Below, in pieces: positions 56,006 to 60,319 of a stretch of DNA of 60,319 nt. The position numbers and the translations under genes are program-made. The notes beneath the pieces are model-generated. The model was not told the DNA's origin. It did not search any database and saw nothing but the letters and a program-made list of their open reading frames with translations. The first letter of the stretch is position 1; every line of letters starts with the position of its first letter. The DNA is from Pirellulales bacterium (GTDB taxonomy: Bacteria > Planctomycetota > Planctomycetia > Pirellulales > Thermoguttaceae): assembly GCA_013360685.1 (NCBI GenBank), contig JABWBD010000005.1, positions 1-60,319 on the forward strand, written 5' to 3'.

Positions 56006-57313
56006 CTACGGGATGACCCGGTAGCAGACCACCGTGTCCGTGCCGCGGAGATAGAGCCGTCCGTTGGCGACGGTCGGTTGTTGGGGCCGCTCGAGATCGA
56101 GTCGCGTGTCGACCCGGCCGAGTTCCTTGTAGCCCTCGCGACTGGCTTCGGCCAGGACCAGTTCGTTGTTCTTCGAAAGCGCAAAGATCAGCCCGTCGGC
56201 AACGACGAGGTTCTGCTGGTTGGTCCATTCCCGATCGGCGTGCTTCCAAAGGAGCGACCCATCGGCAAGGTTGGTGGCATGAAGGAAACCCGCGGTCTTG
56301 TTGCCGCCGAATCCAAAGACGGCGTCCCGGTAGATGGCGGGCGTATTGTAGGCGTTGTTCTGGAATTCCGAGCTGAGATAGACCTCTTCATAGGCGATCT
56401 TCCCATCGGCGACCTTCATTTCCAGTAGTGCCGAGAAATCCTTCCCCTTGCCTTCACCGGCGCAGAGGAAGAGTTTCGTACCGATGGCCACGGGCGTGGC
56501 AACCAGCCCGATGCTGATTGGGGCCGGATACGAGTAGCGCCACATGATCTGGCCGGTGGCCGCATGGACGCCCAGGATTTCCTGGGTCCCGTAGGTTGCT
56601 GTGATGATCTGCGGGATGCCGTCTACGACCTGATACGTGAGCGAGGCCGGGGCCCCGAGTTCGCGTCCCTTCTCCGTCTCCTTCATGGCAATCGACCAGC
56701 GCACGTCGCCCGTCTTCGTGTCGAGCGCCACCAGCACGATGCGATCGCGGCTGTCCGTGGAAACATAGAGCGTGTCACCGACCACGATCGGGGTGGAGGC
56801 TTCCGTTCCAAAGAACGCGGTATCCTGGCGCCAGAGTTCGCTGCCGTCCGTTTTCAAGCAGAGGATCGGGGCGCACATGTCCCAGACGTCGCGGTCGACG
56901 GCGTAGGGAATGAAATAGACGCGGTCCCCGTCGACGACCGGCGAGGTGACCGGTCCCTTGACGAAGTGGCGGTTGTTCTTCGGATAGAGCAAGGACTTCC
57001 ACAAGACCTCGCCGCTGAGCGGATCGAGACAGACGGCATACTGCTTGTCGTCGGTCTCCGTGGCAGTGAACGCTTTCCCTCGGGCCTCGACGACGGCGCT
57101 CTTTCCCCAGCCGATCTCGGCCCGCCAGAGTTCCTTGGGCCCGCCGGCAGGCCATTGCCGCAGCAGGCCCTTCGCCTCGTACACGCTGTTTCCGTGGTTG
57201 GGGAGGAACCGTTCGAGATCCTGGGCGACGACTGGGGCGGTTTCGAAGGCGGATACGAGAAGGAGCAGCGTCGTGAGGCCAAGTCTACCGAAGTGGCGGG
57301 CAGTGGTGCGCAT
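56006..57313 (-). CDS. Secreted PQQ-like beta-propeller protein
   Basis: 435 aa with a signal peptide ending near VVAQDLERFL. About eight propeller blades are recognisable through recurring motifs such as AVCLDPLSGEVLWKSLL, VLVALDTKTGDVRWSI, GVHAATGQIMWRYSY and NLADGSLLWKHAD. This is the PQQ-like/BamB-like repeat family common in planctomycetes; no catalytic dehydrogenase signature is seen, so a scaffolding role is more likely. GGAGATCGCA before ATG 57313 fixes the start. The first 29 bp overlap the end of the gene at 57285. Confidence 0.83.
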   Translation of the reverse strand: MRTTARHFGRLGLTTLLLLVSAFETAPVVAQDLERFLPNHGNSVYEAKGLLRQWPAGGPKELWRAEIGWGKSAVVEARGKAFTATETDDKQYAVCLDPLSGEVLWKSLLYPKNNRHFVKGPVTSPVVDGDRVYFIPYAVDRDVWDMCAPILCLKTDGSELWRQDTAFFGTEASTPIVVGDTLYVSTDSRDRIVLVALDTKTGDVRWSIAMKETEKGRELGAPASLTYQVVDGIPQIITATYGTQEILGVHAATGQIMWRYSYPAPISIGLVATPVAIGTKLFLCAGEGKGKDFSALLEMKVADGKIAYEEVYLSSEFQNNAYNTPAIYRDAVFGFGGNKTAGFLHATNLADGSLLWKHADREWTNQQNLVVADGLIFALSKNNELVLAEASREGYKELGRVDTRLDLERPQQPTVANGRLYLRGTDTVVCYRVIP

Positions 57314-57602
57314 TGCGATCTCCTGGTGTCGACTTGAGCAAACCTGTCGCGAGGCGGGCGCGGACCTTCGCCTGCAAGATAGCCACGATGTGGGAGGCCA
57401 TCGTGCAGGCTTCGTACTCCGCGCGCTCCTCCGCAGAGAGGCTACCTTCGTTACACTTCTCTGCCAGATCGCGGACCCGAGCCTGTGTTTCTTCATCGGC
57501 GCGCAGGCAAGCCAACTCGCGAGCGGCTTCCTCCGAGAAGCAGCGGCCGACCGGATCCAGTAGGCGGTCAAGGGCTCGAATTGTCGATGCATTCGCACTC
57601 AT
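57285..57602 (-). CDS. Small conserved planctomycete-type protein
   Basis: 105 aa. The segment FSEEAARELACLRADEETQARVRDLAEKCNEGSLSAEERAEYEA (two helices) matches, from memory, a protein family widespread in planctomycetes and often beside nuclease genes such as HNH endonucleases; here its neighbour on the other side is a Uma2 gene 58 bp away. Its 3' end overlaps the PQQ-protein start by 29 bp. An antitoxin-like role is only a guess from that context. Confidence 0.65.
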   Translation of the reverse strand: MSANASTIRALDRLLDPVGRCFSEEAARELACLRADEETQARVRDLAEKCNEGSLSAEERAEYEACTMASHIVAILQAKVRARLATGLLKSTPGDRNAHHCPPLR

Positions 57603-57664
57603 GGGGTCATTTTACCCCCGCTTGCCGGCTCTTGACCAGATGCAGAAACAGCCACTGGGCAGCG

Positions 57665-58261
57665 TCACGTGAAGATTCGACGAAGATCGAGCGAAAAGCC
57701 AGCCAATCGAGGGTCGCCAGAGACCGATTCCGGGTTGTCCAAGCGGACTACTGCTGCGCCGGGCCGGTAGATGTAGACCCTTCGCTTTGCCGGGTCGATG
57801 AGCCATCCGAGGTCCGCGCCGTTGGCAATGTACTCCCGCATCTTCTCCTGCAGCACAGGGATCCGATCGGTCCGAGAGCGAATCTCGACAACGAAATCGG
57901 GGCACAGGGGAGGAAATCGCTCTCGCTCCTCCGGCGTCAATGCGTCCCAGCGCTCGCGCTTCACCCAGGCCGCGTCCGGCGACCGCTCGGCCCCATTGGG
58001 AAGAACAAAACCGGTGGATGAACCGAAGGGCACCCCCGTGCCGTCGGCCTCTGCCCATTGGTGCAAGGCTGCGCCGATCCTAAGTTCTCGCCTCCCGGAC
58101 TCCCCCCCTGACGGCGGCATGACAACGATTTCTCCTTCGCTGGTACGCTCGATATGGAGCTCCCTATTCAATTGGCAGAACTGGAAAAACTCATCGTCCG
58201 TGACCGATCTTCCCAGCGGCCCCAAGTGAAGGACCATTGGCCACGCGTTGGCCGTCGCCAT
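57665..58261 (-). CDS. Uma2-family endonuclease
   Basis: 198 aa, canonical: MVLHLGPLGRSVTDDEFF, a MPPSGGESGRREL segment, RSPDAAWVKRERW (Asp), CPDFVVEIRSRTD (Glu) and EKMREYIANGADLGWLIDP (Lys, then GxxxxWLIDP). All three PD-(D/E)XK positions are present. The last of five Uma2 genes in the window. Adjacent to the small 105-aa gene on the same strand. Confidence 0.9.
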   Translation of the reverse strand: MATANAWPMVLHLGPLGRSVTDDEFFQFCQLNRELHIERTSEGEIVVMPPSGGESGRRELRIGAALHQWAEADGTGVPFGSSTGFVLPNGAERSPDAAWVKRERWDALTPEERERFPPLCPDFVVEIRSRTDRIPVLQEKMREYIANGADLGWLIDPAKRRVYIYRPGAAVVRLDNPESVSGDPRLAGFSLDLRRIFT

Positions 58262-58423
58262 AAGAGCACCGTCGCAGTGGAGGGACTGCCCAAACCCAGT
58301 ATTCGTAGTCTATTTCGGCGCGAGCATTGGAGACAAGCCCCTCCACGATCGGTCCCAGACAATACGCTGCTTCCGCAGCGCAAGCCGTCCAAGAGCAACC
58401 AGCGTTCCTGAAGGGAGCCGCCA

Positions 58424-58609
58424 GTGCTCATGCCATTCCACCCCCATCTTCGCGCCGCTGTGCCCACCCCGTATCCTGAAAGCAAAGCGGCCTACGAATG
58501 GCTTCCCGCCAACCTCGTTCCCGCCGGACGACTCACCCTCAACATCCCCAGCTCTTTCCTCCCGCAACTCTCATCCGACGCGGAGCAGCCCTCTCTATTG
58601 TTTTTGTAA
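58424..58609 (+). CDS. Possible small protein (61 aa)
   Basis: A GTG start with AAGGGAGCC at proper distance opens 61 codons (MPFHPHLRAAV ... PSSFLPQLSSDAEQPSLLFL) ending at TAA, one base before the heptamer/21-mer array. Codon third positions are GC-rich as in real genes here, but no family is recognised. The stop-to-repeat junction recalls other genes ended by repeats. Low confidence. Confidence 0.3.
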   Translation: MLMPFHPHLRAAVPTPYPESKAAYEWLPANLVPAGRLTLNIPSSFLPQLSSDAEQPSLLFL

Positions 58610-58681
58610 ATGACCGATGACCAAGAACCAATGACCGATGACCAAGAAACCAATGACCGATGACCAAGAAACCAATGACCG
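58610..58681. repeat. 21/22-bp tandem repeat made of heptamers (ATGACCG, ATGACCA, AGAA(A)CCA)
   Basis: Three copies of a unit ATGACCG ATGACCA AGAA(A)CCA, then a further ATGACCG. The seven-base periodicity relates it to the GAATGAC heptamers elsewhere. The start codon of the last gene lies in its final unit. Confidence 0.88.
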
Positions 58682-60319
58682 CCACTGGACGATCGACCGC
58701 CGCCTGCATGGTGTTTGCCGCCTTCATTCAGTCCGCTGCGATGGCGCGCGCGGGAATACCCGAAAAGACCATCCTGATCCACGGTCTTGAATCCGTCCAG
58801 GGGATCACGAACACCTGGGGCGGCGACTGCACGGACCGGCGGATGGAGTCAAGCAATAGGGAGAACTTCGTCTCCGAAGGCAAGGCGAGCGTGCGGCTGA
58901 CCGGCCGCAGCAGCCCGAAGAGCCAGAGCCACTACAACGCCTTGAAGATCCCTCTGGACGGTGTGGACCTCGACTGTCGCACCGTCATGTTCGATTGCTG
59001 GACGACGACGCCCGAGGACACGCAGGCAGTCTACCTCCGACTCTACACGAAAGACGGCAAGACCGCGGGAAGCTGGTCGAACTGGGGCAGCCCTTTTATC
59101 CAGTCGCCCCGCATTACGGTGCGTCTCGATTACGGCATGGGCCGGGGCGGGTTCTCCTGGGAAGAAAAGAACATCGACGCCGAAAATGCCAGGAGCATCG
59201 CCGCGGCTGAGATCATCATCGGCACGAGGGCCCCCGAGGCGATGTTCGACATCTATGTCGATAACCTTCGCGCCAGCGAGGCCCGCCGAACGCGGTTCCC
59301 CGAGATCGCCGCCGCGAAGAAGCTCTACCTCGACACACCGCTGGTGCGTGCAGGCAAGCCCGAAGCAATGATCATCGCTCCCGCCGGCCAGGAGTATCTC
59401 GCCCTTGCGGCCAGGCTCCAGACGAGAATCCGAGAACTCTCCGGGACGGAACTGCCGCTGGCCGCGGCCGACACCACGACCGCGGACCAGATGCAGTCCA
59501 CCACGGCCATCCAGTTGGGCAACGTCTGCAACAACCGCGCGATGCTGCCGCTCTACGCTCTCTTGTACACGCCGGTCGACGATGCCTGGCCGCCCGCCGA
59601 CGGCTTCCTGGCCCACACCGTCCACGACCCCTGGGGAACGGGCCGCAATGCCCTGGTCCTGGGCGGCTCCACCCCGGGCGGCGTCGGCAAAGCGGTCGAT
59701 GCGTTGCTGGCGACGCTCAAGCCCGGCCGCGACGTCGTCCTGCCCAAGCTGGCGATTGCCGAATTGGGCCAGCGCGAGATGAAGTCGATCGAGAGCCGCC
59801 GCCAGTCGCTCAACGACGAGGAGATCCAGCGCCAAATCGAAAACGCCCGCCGCGACTACGCCCGGGGCGCCCACCGCTCCGTGGCCGGCCGCACGGGCTC
59901 GCTCGGCCACGAGTATGCGCGGAGCGGCAACGACATGCTGGCCCGGCTCTACCGGGAATTGGCCCTCGCCTGGTACGAAAGCTACCAGGCCAAACCCGAC
60001 ATCTACGGTGGGCCGTGGGGCATGGACATGGACTTCCACCTCGAGGAGATCCTATGCGCCTGGGACCTGATCGAGGAGAGCCCGGCGCTCTCGGATGCCG
60101 ACCGGCTGAAAGTCACCCGGATCCTCTATGAGTTTATCACGACCGACGTGGTCCGCAAGGCATCCGGTGCGCTGTCGAGCAGGCACGTCCGCCACAACCA
60201 CATGACCTTCCCGGCCCTGGGCCTCTTCTTTGCCGGCAATTACTTCAAGAAAGGCTACAACTGCCTCGAGTCGGACTACTGGCTCGAGATCGCCCATGCC
60301 TGCTTCAAGCTCCAGGCCG
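58675..60319 (+). CDS. Large secreted protein, probable polysaccharide lyase/glycan-active enzyme (3' end outside window)
   Basis: At least 548 codons, open to the window edge. It begins MTATGRSTAAC within the repeat; the hydrophobic MVFAAFIQSAAMARA is a signal peptide. An N-terminal beta-sandwich (about 35-215, carbohydrate-binding-like) is followed by an alpha/beta domain (about 225-350, GRNALVLGGSTPGGVGKAVD) and the start of a helical toroid, GGPWGMDMDFHLEEILCAWDLI, with RHVRHNHMTF, of the heparinase/alginate-lyase type. The lyase assignment is from pattern only. Confidence 0.65.
   Translation, partial: MTATGRSTAACMVFAAFIQSAAMARAGIPEKTILIHGLESVQGITNTWGGDCTDRRMESSNRENFVSEGKASVRLTGRSSPKSQSHYNALKIPLDGVDLDCRTVMFDCWTTTPEDTQAVYLRLYTKDGKTAGSWSNWGSPFIQSPRITVRLDYGMGRGGFSWEEKNIDAENARSIAAAEIIIGTRAPEAMFDIYVDNLRASEARRTRFPEIAAAKKLYLDTPLVRAGKPEAMIIAPAGQEYLALAARLQTRIRELSGTELPLAAADTTTADQMQSTTAIQLGNVCNNRAMLPLYALLYTPVDDAWPPADGFLAHTVHDPWGTGRNALVLGGSTPGGVGKAVDALLATLKPGRDVVLPKLAIAELGQREMKSIESRRQSLNDEEIQRQIENARRDYARGAHRSVAGRTGSLGHEYARSGNDMLARLYRELALAWYESYQAKPDIYGGPWGMDMDFHLEEILCAWDLIEESPALSDADRLKVTRILYEFITTDVVRKASGALSSRHVRHNHMTFPALGLFFAGNYFKKGYNCLESDYWLEIAHACFKLQA

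Overview
The window is GC-rich bacterial chromosome, most likely from a member of the Planctomycetota (Pirellulales-like). This is inferred from gene content, not from a marker gene. The clues are five Uma2-family endonuclease genes, a DUF1080 protein, FG-GAP/ASPIC and multiheme cytochrome/TPR proteins, paired Gfo/Idh/MocA oxidoreductases and TIM-barrel isomerases, PQQ-like propellers, and many palindromic or short tandem intergenic repeats. No rRNA, tRNA, CRISPR array, integrase or transposase was recognised.

Layout. 0-2.4 kb: end of an EF-hand protein and a MacB/LolD-type ABC exporter pair. 2.4-6.2 kb: a decayed gene, a TPR lipoprotein, a dipeptidase remnant and a frame-disrupted aquaglyceroporin. 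6.5-15.4 kb: a sigma54-dependent GAF-PAS-AAA activator followed, behind a candidate -24/-12 promoter, by a STAS protein, a double-DM13 protein, an SDR dehydrogenase, NDH-2 and a GH63-type glucosidase; this looks like one stress or sugar-redox regulon. 15.4-23.2 kb (minus): FG-GAP/ASPIC protein, five-heme cytochrome/TPR protein, mtnA, purE and ald, tightly packed.

23.2-27.5 kb: a very divergent CsrA-like 52-aa gene, a small membrane protein and an SF1 helicase-nuclease whose N-terminus is cut by an in-frame TGA. 27.5-32.5 kb: lipoprotein, methyltransferase, phosphoesterase, secreted protein, folC and Uma2. 32.6-42.5 kb: a sugar locus (DUF1080, GntP permease, cupin isomerase-like protein, two TIM-barrel isomerases/epimerases, Gfo/Idh/MocA oxidoreductase) that could form a 3-keto-sugar catabolic pathway. 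It is interspersed with Uma2 genes and a small four-helix-bundle gene sitting between inverted heptamer arrays.

42.5-46 kb: scpB, rpe, a catalytically dead histidine-phosphatase-like protein and accD. 46-54.8 kb: aldo/keto reductase, ChaN-like protein, GlsB-type membrane protein, a large beta-helix protein, FkbM methyltransferase, sixA, sufU and sufS. 54.8-60.3 kb: a small zinc-ribbon gene, two Uma2 genes, a PQQ-propeller protein with a small overlapping partner, and the start of a large secreted protein that runs off the window.

The most unusual signal is repeat architecture. Heptamer arrays (GTCATTC / GAATGAC) and octamer arrays (GGAGTGTT-like) recur between genes. They supply stop or start codons of neighbouring genes, and in one place they bracket a four-helix-bundle ORF in inverted orientation, resembling the intervening sequences known from 23S rRNA but lying outside any rRNA.
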